From assembly GCA_000469685.2 (NCBI GenBank), contig LS997565.1, positions 2,432,505 through 2,496,504 of the forward strand: 64,000 nucleotides of DNA. Direction: 5' to 3'. Numbering within the stretch: the first letter of the stretch is position 1; the number at the start of each line of letters is the position of its first letter. The notes beneath the pieces were generated by a model that saw only the letters and a list, made by a program, of their open reading frames with translations, searched no databases and was not told the DNA's origin. Source of the DNA: Haemonchus contortus. Lineage: Eukaryota; Nematoda; Chromadorea; Rhabditida; Trichostrongylidae. A program made the position numbers and the translations under genes. This document shows positions 1 through 12,325 of the stretch, piece after piece.

Positions 1-252
1 ACTTGGCTCTTGCAGTTAAGAAAAGCCCTTATCTGACTTTTTCTTAGAAACAGACCTATTCTCGTCAGTAGAGTTATTTCAACCTTCTGAAGCGGTACTG
101 CTTTTGTTGGCCGGATTTGCCCACCTACTTGTTTGCCAGCACATCTCAGTCAACGATAATCGTTCATTGAGTACCACAGCCATGTGCTGTTTTCTATGAA
201 TTTTGCCACTTTTCCCACACGTTTTTTTCTTGAACAGACATTTTTCTTTCAG

Positions 253-1336
253 AAGTGGGATGGCTCCTTCTATAACTGCATCTTGAGAGCGAAAGGAAGT
301 GCAGCCAACCTGCTTGAAATCATTGTGGAAAATTTCGAGTCGTTCAGAGATTTTGCTGTATTCTGTGGTCAAAAAGGTAACCGACCTTGCTTCCTTCCTC
401 GACATGAATCGTTTTACTTTGTCCTGAGTTACTTTTACTTTTTCAAACTCAGCTGTTTTTAGTGTCTTTTCTTAAACGCGCACAAATTTTGGTAGCCGAC
501 GTTTACGGCGCTTTACATACGGACGATCCTGCTTGTGATTTCAAAGATATAGGGTTAGTTTTAGGATCTTCTGAGGGTACACCTCAATCGATTCACCCTC
601 GTTATTCAGAATTCTGACCATGTTTGCTGACTACCGTGTACCACAAGCCCTTGCTTACCTGGGCGCACTGGAGTATTCACCTGAACTGGTCAAGTTGCTA
701 AAATCAGGTCAACTGCTTCCAAACGGTAGTGCCGAAGAAGTCGAATTGCGTGGAGCTTCCATATGGGTGTGTGAGGTAAAGAATTTCTCGTCTACTATCG
801 ACTTTGAAGTTAATTCGTCGATTATCGTTTCGACATTTGGAGAACTTTTCTTTCCTAGGCCTTCGATTATTCGTTTCTATTTATTTAGAGAATAAGGAAA
901 TAAGGAGAGTCTCTAGTTCCTCTACCGTATCGGTATTTTTTGCAGCGAATTGTCTCTGCTATTCAAAAACTGCGTGGAGAGGAAGGTGACGTTACCAGAC
1001 CAGTACACGCTATGGATGTCGATCTTTTCGCATGGGTTTACCGACGTAAGCATGCGGCTGAAATTGAGAAAGCGGTAAGTAAGAGGGTTTTTCTCATGAA
1101 TCAGTCTTACCTATTTTCACTTTTACCCATCGTAATTTGAAAATGTAATGTGCTCTAATAATACCCAATCTCTTTCATGGATTACTGTGGGACAAAGAAA
1201 GGGTACTGGTAGCCGTCTTCAGTCAATTCTGTTTTCGTGTTTTGCTTGAAGATCCTCAACTGAACGCATTTCACATATCTGCTCTACAAGTTTTTTTCAG
1301 GTCCCTTTTCATCGAACCCGCTGCATTTACTACTAG
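253..1336 (+). CDS. QNG1: Queuosine 5'-phosphate N-glycosylase/hydrolase (Q-salvage, DUF2419), 3' part of gene
   Basis: Five exons are visible: 253-376, 463-553, 610-775, 946-1074, 1301-1336, ending TAG; every junction is GT-AG and keeps frame. The joined protein shows family blocks in the right order: GGSFLNCV-like (DGSFYNCIL), a VSFxKRAQILVAD block split by intron 1, FADYRVPQALAYLGAL, VELRGASIW, and the C-terminal PFHRTRCIYY. These match my memory of vertebrate C9orf64/QNG1 closely enough to name it. Family role: releases queuine from queuosine 5'-phosphate so the base can be reused for tRNA wobble modification; cytosolic. The N-terminal exons are not recognisable in 1-252, so the gene probably begins left of the window. 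It is followed by MCTS1 at operon spacing. I am confident of identity, less so of exact splice bases. Confidence 0.88.
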
Positions 1337-1634
1337 CCACATTACCTGCAATAACCATTTCTATTTCTAGTCTTTTTTTATTTGTTATGAGAATTGCGAG
1401 ACTTCCATGCTACTGAGATAATTCTGTGTTGTGCAATTACAGCTTCAATAAGCCCGTTTTTCCTGTTTACGTGGCCTATAGAGCCTTGCTGTTATCCTTG
1501 TTTGATTTCCCAGGAATTTTATATTCTAGTTCGTTCGTTTTGTTGTTTTTTACTTCGATTGTTATGTTATTGTTTCCTAAACATTCCGTCGTGAGCTTTC
1601 TAAAGTGCCTATAGCTGTTAAATTGAATGTTACA

Positions 1635-1758
1635 AATAAATACTGCATTTATAGACCTGGAAGCGTTCTACAACATTTTCGAACGTATTGCTCGATTATA
1701 TTGAAAATATTCAATTTTTTCGATACACGCTAACTAAAAATTGTCTTCAGGGTTGAGA
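1635..1758 (+). promoter_or_regulatory. Intercistronic region: poly(A) signal plus trans-splice acceptor (operon-like)
   Basis: AATAAA lies at 1635-1640 after the QNG1 stop. A TTGTCTTCAG acceptor ends at 1750, eight bases before the MCTS1 start. The roughly 110-bp gap between poly(A) signal and acceptor, with T-rich sequence between, is the layout expected of a nematode operon processed by SL2-type trans-splicing. That it is an operon is inferred from spacing. Confidence 0.55.
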
Positions 1759-2902
1759 ATGTTTAAGAAGTTTGATGACAAAGAAGACATAACGGGAGCA
1801 ACCCAGTTGAAATCGTCTATTCAGGCATGTTTTTTCTATTCATCTTGATATTTTGTTTCTTCCAGTCTTATGCTTTGTTCAGCTATTTAATTTCTTGTTG
1901 AGAACTATATTTCGAGGAATTTTCCTAATCATTTGTTTTCAGAAGGGAATTAGGAACAAAATAATCGAATCATATCCGCACATCGAGCCTTTTCTAGCTG
2001 ACATTTTACCAAAGAAGGTAGCCTTTTTAATACTCCTTGCTTGATTTTAGCTTGTTCTATTCTTTTGTTCTTTCCACTAGTTTTGCTCAATACCGAACTT
2101 TTCAGGAAAACTTCAAGCTCATTAAATGTAAAGATCATGTTGAGCTATTGACAGATCATAACGGTGTTGTACAGTTTCTGAAAACCAGGAATACAGAATG
2201 GGTTCCTACTTTACGGCTTCTTCATAAGTACCCTTTCATCATGCCTCATCAACAGGTCAGGATATTTTACCATTCTATATGCCCATAAATCTAAAAATAG
2301 AACTACTGTTGTAGCGAGTCTATCAGTTGCTCGAATTGAGTGTATACCCTTCCAGCCGAAATCTCTCACTGTATTTATACTTGATTTTTGTATATCAAAG
2401 TAGTAACTTGCTTCGGTGCTCGATGGCCTTTCCAGTGCCTTATAGCTCAACATGCTACCGAAGTATGGAAAAGAAGTTCAATGGATTGCAGGTCGATAAA
2501 GGTGCTATTAAATTTGTTCTGAATGGATCATCTATTATGTGTCCTGGGTTGACATCTCCTGGGGCAAAGATGACACCCGGTGTTCCTGCGAATGCAGTCG
2601 TAGCTGTAATGGCCGAGGTGATTTTTATTTTTATTAATTCTTCGATTAATTTATTATCAGTTATCCTTATTGATAAGGCTTATTTTTCTGGTCCTATTTT
2701 TGTCCCATAAATCAAATTTGTCATCATCATGCCGTTTCTTGCTTACGGTTTCCGTTTTAAGGGCAAGCAACACGCGTTGGCAATCGGTCAGATGAAAATG
2801 AGCTCAGAAGAGATTCAGTCGGTGAATAAAGGCATAGGTATTGATAACATACACTATTTGACCGATGGTCTCTGGAGATTAGCAGAGAAACCAATAAATT
2901 GA
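1759..2902 (+). CDS. MCTS1: MCTS1 homologue, PUA-domain translation re-initiation/recycling factor
   Basis: Five exons: 1759-1824, 1943-2017, 2106-2255, 2492-2617, 2762-2902 (TGA); 185 aa, against about 181 for the human protein. The N-terminal [10 protein letters not shown] and LKSSIQKGIRN correspond to the pre-PUA domain. [16 protein letters not shown] leads into the PUA domain, with [24 protein letters not shown] and [13 protein letters not shown] all strongly conserved. Family role: works with DENR on the 40S subunit to recycle post-termination complexes and support re-initiation; cytosolic. The start codon follows a TTGTCTTCAG trans-splice-type acceptor and begins the family's MFKKF. Intron 1 appears to use a GC donor (CAG|GCATGT, 1825-1826); the reading frame and the family alignment need that junction. 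The gene probably shares a transcript with the upstream QNG1 gene. Confidence 0.93.
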
Positions 2903-4210
2903 AAAGATTTGATTCGTTTTCTTTCATGGTCCGCATACGTGTCTCAGTATAATGTAGACTGGCATGTTTACCATCTTTGTTGTTTGTTCTCTGTTCTATG
3001 ATTCCCTTTTTATTACTCTCCTTTGCAGACGCGGTCATTTTTTATGAATCCTTAATTTTATTGGCTTTTTGATGGTTGTTTGATAAAGAGCTGCCAGGAA
3101 CTTGTTGACATGAGAGCCGATCATTCGCATTTGGAGAGGACTTAATTTTCGTTTATACTTCGATAACACTGTGCGTGTCCACTGTATTAACCTAATTTCC
3201 TACAGTGCATTCATCGAACACACACGCACAATTGAGCTCAATTGATTCCGGTAACGAAGAGTCAGGGGCATGTATTCATATGATAAAATGTCATGATTAT
3301 GTGATCAGAAAGGCAGGATATTACTTCTACTGTAGCCAGTCAGGTCACATAGTAATGTACTGAACGAAGAGTGTATAGCGAATGCGTTTGATTGACTTGA
3401 CTCCAAGCAGAGCTCTTTTCTCTACTACATCGAAAGCATTGTATTTCGAGAGCGGAGAACTCAGCCTTGTTCGAACCAAATCGATTGAATCCAACTCTTA
3501 GCAGAAACTTATTCGCGTTTAAGTAGAGAGAAGAGGAGCGAAGATACTCACATAGCCTAGATCACTTCCGAACGAGACGTGGTGAAAAAAATGAGACAGA
3601 CGCCAGCCTGATCGTGAGGCCATCGCTCTAAAGCCCTGGTTTAAAGTAATGGTAGTCTAGTGCCAGTTAATCAAGCAAAGCGGGTCTACAGGACTACATT
3701 CACAAGCACAGGGACGAGAAATGAAGATATCACTGGTCGGGATTTTCCCAAACTCAAAAGGGAAATCCCGATCGGCATTCGAACCTTCTACACCAATCTT
3801 AGAAAGCCACCCCAGTAACAGTAATTGGGCCATAGTCTCTTTGGGATACATGACTTCTGAGCCAACCCAAGGGAATGATTCCAACAGAGCGCTTTCCAGA
3901 AGCTACAACTTGCACTTTCGCTTTTAGAGTACAATGATAGATGTAGCTGACTCATAGCGGAAGGTAAAAAAAGCGAAAATGGGGAGTCAAAGCATCGAGC
4001 TCGAGGCTATAATGACAGTTGTAGCTGATTCATAGCGAAAGCTGAAAAAAAAATGTAATCGGAAACTGAAGCGACGTACGGAAATCATCAATTGCTAAAC
4101 ATCAAGCGATTGTAACAAACGGGCCACATGCTTTTTCGCCTTTAGTGATAACATTAGCCATAAAATGATTCATCCATCGAATCCTCCTCTTCCTAGGTCA
4201 ACATCGGATG
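2903..4210. other. Intergenic stretch without a supported gene
   Basis: No ORF here has a recognisable domain or splice structure. On the minus strand around 3750-3850 a tRNA-like stretch (a run resembling box A, then GGTTCGAATGCC resembling box B) could be a diverged SINE of a type different from the main one in this window, but no second copy was found. 3950-4060 holds a weak tandem similarity (two runs of 'gtagctga.tcatagcg'). Confidence 0.4.
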
Positions 4211-4216
4211 TGGTGG

Positions 4217-4224
4217 TATATAAA
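4217..4224 (+). promoter_or_regulatory. TATA box candidate for the 4.9-kb SXP gene
   Basis: TATATAAA in the context GGTATATAAAGGC. It is about 650 bp upstream of the start codon. Equivalent TATA-like motifs followed by AGG/AAG occur upstream of most other SXP genes in the window, which raises confidence. Confidence 0.45.
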
Positions 4225-4873
4225 GGCACTGATAACAGCCCTGCTCATCAATCGTTCCCGTCAATCCTTTCATTCGCTATAATCTCGAACAATTCAAAAT
4301 TCCTTCATAAAGTCGGTCGTCACCACGAAAAATTAGAATTTTCTCCAGTCCATGGCTTCTACTGTAATTTCGTTAAAAGCTTCAAATGGCATTTTGAATT
4401 GAATTTTTCTTATGTACTTGATATTGATAATGATAAAGTGAAGAGACTCTCAAGCTAAGAGATCTTTCAGGTTCGGAAAAGCCTAAAAATGCGGTTTTAA
4501 CCGAGCTTAGCGACTTTTACTGATCTGCCCGTAGTGAGCCATGCATTTCGACCTGCCCTCATGTCGTGAAGCCATCTGGAGGTGAACGTGATGGAGAGCG
4601 ATCTGGTTTCAAGAATCGATATTCATTTAGTTGGGAGTCGATGATGGCAGTCCCTCAGAGTGTTCAAATGCTACCTTTGAGGGTGTGGGCACAGGGAGAC
4701 TCTCCTCTACTAAGGCGCCTCTTTCTTTCAATTGAAGTTTGTCTCATAAAATACCGAAGTGTATGGAAATCATGACAAGGAACTTTCTTATCGGCTCTAC
4801 TCGTATGCTTACAGTATTCACTACCGTATACGCTGCCTTTCTCCTAAATACAGTCTATTTAGTAGATTCCAGG

Positions 4874-5614
4874 ATGAAAACCAGTCTTTCTCTGGTGCTG
4901 ATCGCTGTAGCCGTACTGTGCCAAGGAGAATTCCCATTCGGTGAAAAATGCCACAGATCACTACCTCAACCGGATTTTCTGAGAAATATTGGCTGGAGAG
5001 CACTTCTGGACTATTATTCCATTATTTACAACTATAACGAAGTAATTGATAAACAAAACGATGATGTCAAGCTTTGGGCTCAAAAGTATGGAGTTGAGGT
5101 AATTAGAAGACTTTTAAGTATACTGTAAATGGGTGGAATAACTACTGAAGTAAGGGGTCGTCTTTTTCAGAAACAAATCGAAGAGTATGGAAAGGAAATG
5201 GAAGGCTACATGGAGGAATTGAAGCGAAATGTCACCACTCTCATTGCCGAACTTCCTACAGCTCTCGAAAAATTCCTCAGAATTACCCAAGAAAGAAATC
5301 AAACCCAGCTGGAAATGTGGGATGCGCTCAAGGGAATGCGAAGCCAGGAATTTGAGGTTTGAGTGGAGCCATTCACTTTTCTTAGAAATCCTCAAAAATT
5401 TGTATTTCAGGTGTTTGATGTGTTGAGAGCCAGTTTCAAAGCATTCAGACCGAGGAATTGCCCAAATTCGGGTATTTCCGGATTCCTGGATTCATTCGCT
5501 TCGAAAGATCTTGGCAACAACTGGATGAACGGATGGGATGATGATTTGGACACTGAAGATTTGATGCCCTTCAAAGGCTGGAAGCAAATGCAATTGAATG
5601 CTATCCATCCTTGA
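4874..5614 (+). CDS. SXP/RAL-2 family (DUF148) secreted protein, acidic tail
   Basis: Exons 4874-5098, 5171-5356, 5411-5614; 204 aa. The start ATG follows a GATTCCAG acceptor by one base and opens a signal peptide (MKTSLSLVLIAVAVLC). Exon 1 carries FLRNIGWRALLDYYSI and ends WAQKYGVE; exon 2 is 186 nt and carries KQIEEYGKEME, the sequon RNVTTL and NQTQLEM; exon 3 begins VFDVLRASFKAFRPR and ends in an acidic tail (WDDDLDTEDL). This is the full SXP/RAL-2 layout. The family is nematode-specific, secreted and often immunodominant; related Ani s 5 proteins are helical and bind divalent cations, and biological function is unknown. AATAAA at 5632 is the likely poly(A) signal. It most resembles the minus-strand gene at 15.4-16.2 kb in exon sizes and tail. 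Confidence 0.88.
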
Positions 5615-5640
5615 ATATTTATAACGTTCTGAATAAAATT

Positions 5641-8280
5641 AGATTCGAGTCTTGTCTGTAGCAGCTCATATATCTTAATGAATGACTTCTACTGTAGGGA
5701 TAACCATTACCACCGGATGATCCGATTGATAGAAACTCGGTAGATTCCCAGTAATTGGTATGGATGTTCATCTGGTTCAACTATTTCTGTACGACGCACT
5801 TATACCGCCACCCAACAACCGTACCCCACTTTCGGCCACGGAAGAACTCCACCTGTATTTTCATTCTTTCCACTGCTATGGCTTTTGTAGTAGATGTCCA
5901 CCCCAAAAAAAGGCGGACTTGTCAATGTGGGACAGTTCTGATTCCCGGACTGAGCGCTGGCTCCTCTTGACCGTTGGGCAATCACCACAAGTAGTTCAGT
6001 GGGTGATATCAGTGTATACCATTCATTCCGTGGATCGAACATATCGTTGCATACAGAAGCATGACACAGGCAAGTTTAAAATAAAACATTACAACGCTCA
6101 GTCAGACGGTCTCTATATCTCTCTCTGAAAAGTGAATTGTGGAGAGGGAACGTAGGCTTCATGAGCCTGTCTGGAGTTCGCTTCTTGTATGGGAAACCCA
6201 CCACCACGACTATGGCATCCCAAATTAGATGTTACCTGGATGTTAATCATCTAGGTAATTCAGGTAATTCATGGAGACAATCGCTTATGTACGGCGAACG
6301 ACGCGTGTACATGACATATCAGAACCACTACTGAACTCTTGAATTTTCCATTCTGCTGCAGGCTTGCTACCTTTCTTCTCAAGCGATCTGATAGTAATAC
6401 GATATGTGTATGGGGTAGTTCTTATGGAATTGTAAACGAAATCATTTGAATGGCTGAACTTTTAGTTTACACTGTACTTTTTCTGTGTGCAAAGATGCCC
6501 TTGCATAGTGTGACCTTTCAAGGTAAACATACAGAACGGTCGCTGAAAGCTTAAGCCACTACTCAGAACGAGCGGATACTATAGGGTGTTTCATGAAAGA
6601 TGACTTGAGGGATGTCTTTCACAGACTGGACTGGAGACCCGACCTTGATTGCGATTTTCTTTAACGTTCATTCAAGCTTTCCATCGTGAAATCCTAAAAA
6701 GCCTCAAAGGAAGAAACTAGAGAGACTTATAGATGACGAGAAAACGAGTTAGGCCCAGAGGTTGGCCGTTGGTAAACCATCTGCATGGAGCCACATTCCT
6801 CCACAGTTGAAAAGCAACAATCACAAGTTTAAGACTGCTATTAATGAGCTTTTTCGGGATTAGTTACCGTCTCTGAACTTTAAAAGCGAGCTTATGTTGA
6901 GGAAGAGCTAACGAAAAGTAAGGAAGGAAGGGGGAGCCCACCTCGTGTGGCTTCAGAGGAACTCTTTCTTCTTACCCTGAGCTATTCGAATTTTCTTTTT
7001 TTATTTAGTCTCCATACAAGTTGAATCATCAACCAGTAGCACACGGTTTCCAGGGACCTACCACTATTTCATGACATTTCATGACGTATCCGAACAGTAT
7101 CATCTAATAGGTCATTCTGAATAAAGACAATTCTACCTCTCATAGTTTCCTCTACCACTCAGGGCGATTTGAGCAGGAGCTTTTTTGGGACTCACTCGGA
7201 AGGTGCTTGACCGCGCAATGGCTTCGTGGCGTTTACCGTAGCAGGTAGCAGAGGAAGGAATTCAAGAAGAGAGAGGAGACTTAATCTTATGGAGGTTGTA
7301 ATTCGATTGAAAATGCAGAAATCACAAGGTTCAGAGGCGTTTGTGGGTAACAAACTCACCGATAGAAAAAAGCTGATGGCAACAATTCAAAAAGTGTTTC
7401 CGGGAAAGCGGTTCTTTTTCAAAGAATGTATAGTCTTCGTCAGAGGGCTTCTGTTTCGGTTTGATTATTCTCCGATTTTTTCCGACGTCCTCTGGAGAGG
7501 CAATAGTGTAGACAGTATCTGTATATTTCCTCGAAATTGGTTCTGAATGTCCAATTTCAGCTCTGATGATTGGTGGACCACTTCCATTAATTCTAGAAGT
7601 GAAGAATTTCTTGAACCGACACGGAGTAATTTCAGAAGGCACAGAGAAGAAGTGGGGAAATTAGTTAAGGAGGCTTGAAAAGAGGAGCATTGTGGGTTTC
7701 TCTTCAAGCCATAAGACCAATTAATGACGTAGAACAAAGAAGTCGGTAGGGTAGGTTCATTTCGTCAAAATCATTCCTTTTTACCTAACCCTCGCGCTCA
7801 GCTCATACATTTGCTACTTCGACCCTCATATGTACTTACTCTCGGCTGGTATATTTACCTACCAATCATGAGGGCAACCTTTACGTGATCTTGGTTCTTG
7901 TCATTAGCTGCCAACAAAACGCAGGTCAAGCAAGGAAACAAAACAGACTTCGCAGTCCAAGGAGTCACTTGCACAGTAGGTTCTAACAGGAAAAATATAG
8001 GGAGGCCAGACGACAAGAGGGTGGCTAGCCCTCATACAGCGCACGAAGGGAAATTTATGGATAAGCAGGGATCGACCGTATGGGATTGCTGAGTGTTACA
8101 AACCCCAGTCGTAATCGGGAACTTAGACTTCTGCACATTTAGGTTCATGTAGCCAGATATTTCTGTCACCTTTTCGTTAACTTTCTGCATCAGACTAGTC
8201 GGCGATCTAAGAGTAACCATCGAGCAGTCATCGATAATTCAATAATAATTCATACCTTCGGAACAACTTTCCATAGTGAT
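5641..8280. other. Intergenic stretch without a supported gene
   Basis: Scattered short ORFs occur on both strands without domains, splice structure or conserved paralogues in the window. 6570-6960 contains low-complexity and possibly old transposon sequence that I cannot assign. Confidence 0.4.
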
Positions 8281-8289
8281 AGAACCAAG

Positions 8290-8480
8290 AACTGATGCCC
8301 GCCCAGCCAAACATAGTCGAGCCTTCCACCCACGTTAGGTCTGTTGGGAGCAGACCCTTTAGGAAGGGCAAAAGCCTAACTTCCACATCGATTGGCTACC
8401 ACAAGTCATTGGTTGAGTCTTGTACGTATTCAGAAACGCCACTACGATTCTGAATAGAAATCGAAGGGGGTTCATTCCCA
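8290..8480 (+). repeat. tRNA-derived SINE copy, 5'-truncated and diverged
   Basis: Aligns by eye with the body of the best SINE copy (38650-38965): ACATCGATTGGCTACC..CAAGTCATTG, then GCCACTACGATTCTGAATAGAAATCGAAG. The tRNA-like head is absent or unrecognisable. Confidence 0.6.
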
Positions 8481-11400
8481 AAAACAGGTTCAGAACACTG
8501 TCCATAATCCTTTCCTACGCGAATATTTCTTGAATTCACAATGACTCAAAAATCTCCTGATGTATGGTCAAATGACGATTTTTAAAGCAAACACCATCAG
8601 CGGCACACTGATCGGACAGCTGAACAATGCTGCTACTATTTTAGGGCATGATTCCGTGGTTCATTATTCGAGTGGTCTTGGTGGGGAGAGGGTGATATGG
8701 CCAGACGAATGCGAGGCTGGCAAAAGCTTCCTTTTAACAAAGACTACAAGAATGACTATTCAGATCAACGTTTTCTGATTGCCCTTCACTTATCACTTTA
8801 CAATTCCCGTGATAAACAACTTTTTGGAATAAGACAATTAATTTTCAAAGTAAAAAGGGGCCATCGATGCCCTCTTGAGTGCACGTGTTCGTGTTCTCTC
8901 ATGGGGTTCAGTGTTTCACAAATAACAATACAGGTAATGGATGGCTTTTGGGCCTTGGGCATGTTCTCGTTTCCAAAGTGCAGCTCTGCCTTTGCGAGAC
9001 CACGGTGCCCTTTCCAAAACGTGGTTCAGGCATGTATGTAAGACCTATTGGAGTCAACCTTCGGGCACTACAGAAAACATTCATCCACTAAAAGCCAGTA
9101 GAGTAAATGAACGTTGATGCCCAAGGGTTTCTGAATAGTTAGAAGGTGCCAACTTTAATGACTTGGCGTCTTTTGATTGATTGCCATTTCATGGCAGTTA
9201 GTGGAGCAGAAGACAATTTTGCTTATAATTCAGCAATTTTTAATAAACTTTTCATGCAGTAGATTTCTAGGCCCCGATTGTGCGAACATCCACAGTATGG
9301 TCCAGGGCCGAGGTCCATTGAACAGGCTATATTTGGCTAAAATATGCTGGCGTCTGCAGATTCACATTCACTATACGTTTGGTAGCCGATCCGTTGAACA
9401 CTGTCGAAAAGAACCCATCAGCCTGCTAAAAAGGACAGGACATCCAGACCAAGGCTAGGATGACACACGGCTATTAGAAAACACAGTTGAACCAACAACT
9501 GCCCTTCAACCCTAACAATATCGCTAGTGTTTGCTGGAAAAATGCTCGTCGGCTTTTGCAGCTGCTTAAAGAGAGAAAGAAATTATTTGACTAGTCAAGA
9601 GGGTGCTTAAGCTTTGTAGCATTGGAGTAAGAGCTATTTATAGATGGAAAGAGGAAAAACAAAGTTCGAAGAAGGGTCAACGAGCTACGGTAGCTCAAGA
9701 TAGGTTACTATTGCTGTTCGCTTACCCCGGATATTAGAAGGAAGACAGTGAAACAAGGCTTGGAAATAACCCCTAAACAGTTGACTCCCAATCGAAAAAA
9801 GGTACCAACTGGTTAAGAGTCTTTGGGACTCCACAGTGTTTCACAGAGTTGACGACCTTGGCTTTTCGTCGTTCTGGGTAGATCTTGCGTGAGCTGCTAC
9901 AAAAAGTCTGAGCGGTCGCCCGAATTTGAGAAAGTTGAGCAGGCCGGTGCCCTCCTTCCACCTTCAACTCTTTGGATCCGATCCTATTAGAACCGAACAT
10001 GGTGAATAGCTCAAAGTTTGGATTTATGCTTTGGAATTCACTTTTTTATGTGTTGCTTGAACGTTCCAAGGAATATTTCGCACAGATAAACATCGGAAAG
10101 TAAACACATAAAAAGCGCCGTATCAAAAGGAAATGGTTGTTCAAAGCTAGCAGTCTTTTAATGTTTTCTGCAGAAATCCGAGAGAAAGGAGAGCGAAGAT
10201 CTTCCGCCTTGGGCACGAATACCTGAACGATCATGACCATTTCGCCATAACATCGGATTTGAATGACCTTGGTTATGGAACTCATAAATTTGTGTCACCG
10301 ATGATGTCAAAATTCTGATCACTGAGCTAACAAGGTCCAAACACACGGCATAAGCCATACACCAGAGGTCTTTTTTGAAAACGTGAAGACATCTAATTGC
10401 CTATCTGGCCTATGAACCTTTCCGCTTTGTCTCTAAAAAAGGCATGATAGGAAGATTTCTATAAATTGGCAAAAACCAGAGGAGTTTGGCTCGGTTCCGA
10501 AGCGCAGATAGATTTTTGACAAGCGCTTTCTCCACCAACCTCTTTCTGCCTTTTCCTTGGCTTTTTCCTTCCAGCTTTCTTGTAAATGATCACAGATCTG
10601 CCCAGAAGATCGAAGAAAAAAGGAGCACTCGAGGTTGATTGCATTTCCCCGTCCTATTTGCTGCTTTTTGCTGATCTTTGTCTCCTTTTCTGATTAAACT
10701 CACCGACTTGTCACTTCTTTTCACACTTCCTTTTCCTTCTGTCTTGCTAGATCTTCGGAGGCCATCTTCTTCGTTAATCTCATAACCCTTTTGATAATGT
10801 CAAGAGCATTAAACAGTTTTATGGAAAAAGACAGCAGACGGGCCCGTTTTTCAAGAATCGGGAAATGCAAATGCAGAGTTTTTGAAGAAAGCAAAGTCCA
10901 TATCATTGATCAGCATCAATTCCCAAACCGAACAAGCTCTGGAAGCTCTGCTCGACCTCAAAAAGATACGTGTTTCCCTGGAAAAGGTTAAAATAGTGCA
11001 TGAACTTTCTCAGTCGCTTTCTATTTAGGGCTGTTGATGTTTCGGTTGGCTTCGGCTAACTCTAGTCGAAGAACTTTCAGCCATTCAATTTATTTTCTAT
11101 TCGAATGATGGATGTCCGATCAAATTTGCACGCGTACAGTAGTAAAAAGGAGTAACGGTAGAGAAATATATTTTCCGAAGTTCTCTTAGGATTGTCTGGC
11201 CCGATAGGAAGTAATCTATACTTTTCTAGCCTCGGGAAGATCTCAAGGACGACTGTCCAATTTAAAAATTAGCGCCTACTCATCCTTGCCTGAATCCTTT
11301 CAACCACCACACTTTTAAGCTCGGACCTAGTTTATTTGTCAGAAATGGTAAAACACCGTCACGACCCTTTCAGAGCATCGCATAACCAGGGCCTGTAAAG

Positions 11401-12173
11401 ATTTTCAGAGGTTCGAGGGCCCTCGAAAGGACATCATCGCGGTTCAACGAAGGGAGAAAGGAAGGATCGGTTACGTCAAGTGGTGACAACCGTTTATCAA
11501 AATTGAATAAATATTAAAATTGAATAAAATGCTAAGATTACAGTGAAGTGAAGTTTTGGACTTGGCAGAAAAAAGCTGCCTTTTTAGTCATCTTTAGCCA
11601 ACTGGACGTCTTCAGTTTCACTCTTAACATATGTACATGTGAACAAAAGGTGAAATTGAAAAAATAAATAAAAACAACTGTTCTGATTAACCATGCTAAT
11701 GAGCTGAACAGAGTCACTAAGTCCAGGATCAGAATGACAAAAATCTGGTGAAAATCTCTTTGACTGAGTTGTTCGCCATCTTTCTCCATCAGCGAAGACC
11801 AACGGAGGAGCACGCGTGAACATCCGCTTCCGTATAGCCGCCGTTTTGTTTCCGTGTTGTTCTAGGGAAAGCCTGCCAGGAAAGTCTAACGACTGTCTGT
11901 TTGCAGAGGGCAACTCGTATTTGTTCACAAACTTTCCGTCTGACGTCACAGTCACGTTACTTTTCTAGTAACTTATGGAAATGCAGTAAGAACTACACAA
12001 AACCTGATCGCTAGTGCATAAATACGTGATCGATGGTCTATGCTGCGATTTTGTAGTAATTGTTGTTATCCATAGTAGTAGAGACTAACCAGAGTTCAAC
12101 AGCTTATTTGCATAGAGCGGTTGTGAGTCATAGTAAGAGGCGGAGCAATCACAGATCAGCATCAAAAACAGGG
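8481..12173. other. Intergenic stretch without a supported gene
   Basis: About 3.7 kb with only short unsupported ORFs. AT-rich and T-rich tracts occur, but no copy of the SXP exons, no conserved domain, and no repeat shared with elsewhere was recognised. Confidence 0.4.
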
Positions 12174-12181
12174 AATATAAG
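12174..12181 (+). promoter_or_regulatory. TATA box candidate for the 12.3-kb SXP gene
   Basis: AATATAAG about 150 bp upstream of the start codon. It has the same form and place as the TATA-like motifs of the other cluster members. Confidence 0.5.
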
Positions 12182-12325
12182 CGATGTCGGCCAGATAATT
12201 CCATACCGATCTCGTTTTGACCTTTTTTTCCTATGCCTATCATAGCCAGCCCGCGTTGATGGCACCCTTACTGGGCCCAGAACCTATTACTCACTTTTTT
12301 CCCAAAAATCGTGGTCATTTTTCAG

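Noticed and set aside
184..462. Single ORF of 92 aa starting at 184
   Set aside because: Only 253-376 matches the QNG1 family; the parts before and after are intron or intergenic sequence.
3740..3860. tRNA gene on the minus strand
   Set aside because: A box B-like GGTTCGAATGCC is present but I could not form acceptor and anticodon stems; at most a tRNA-derived repeat.
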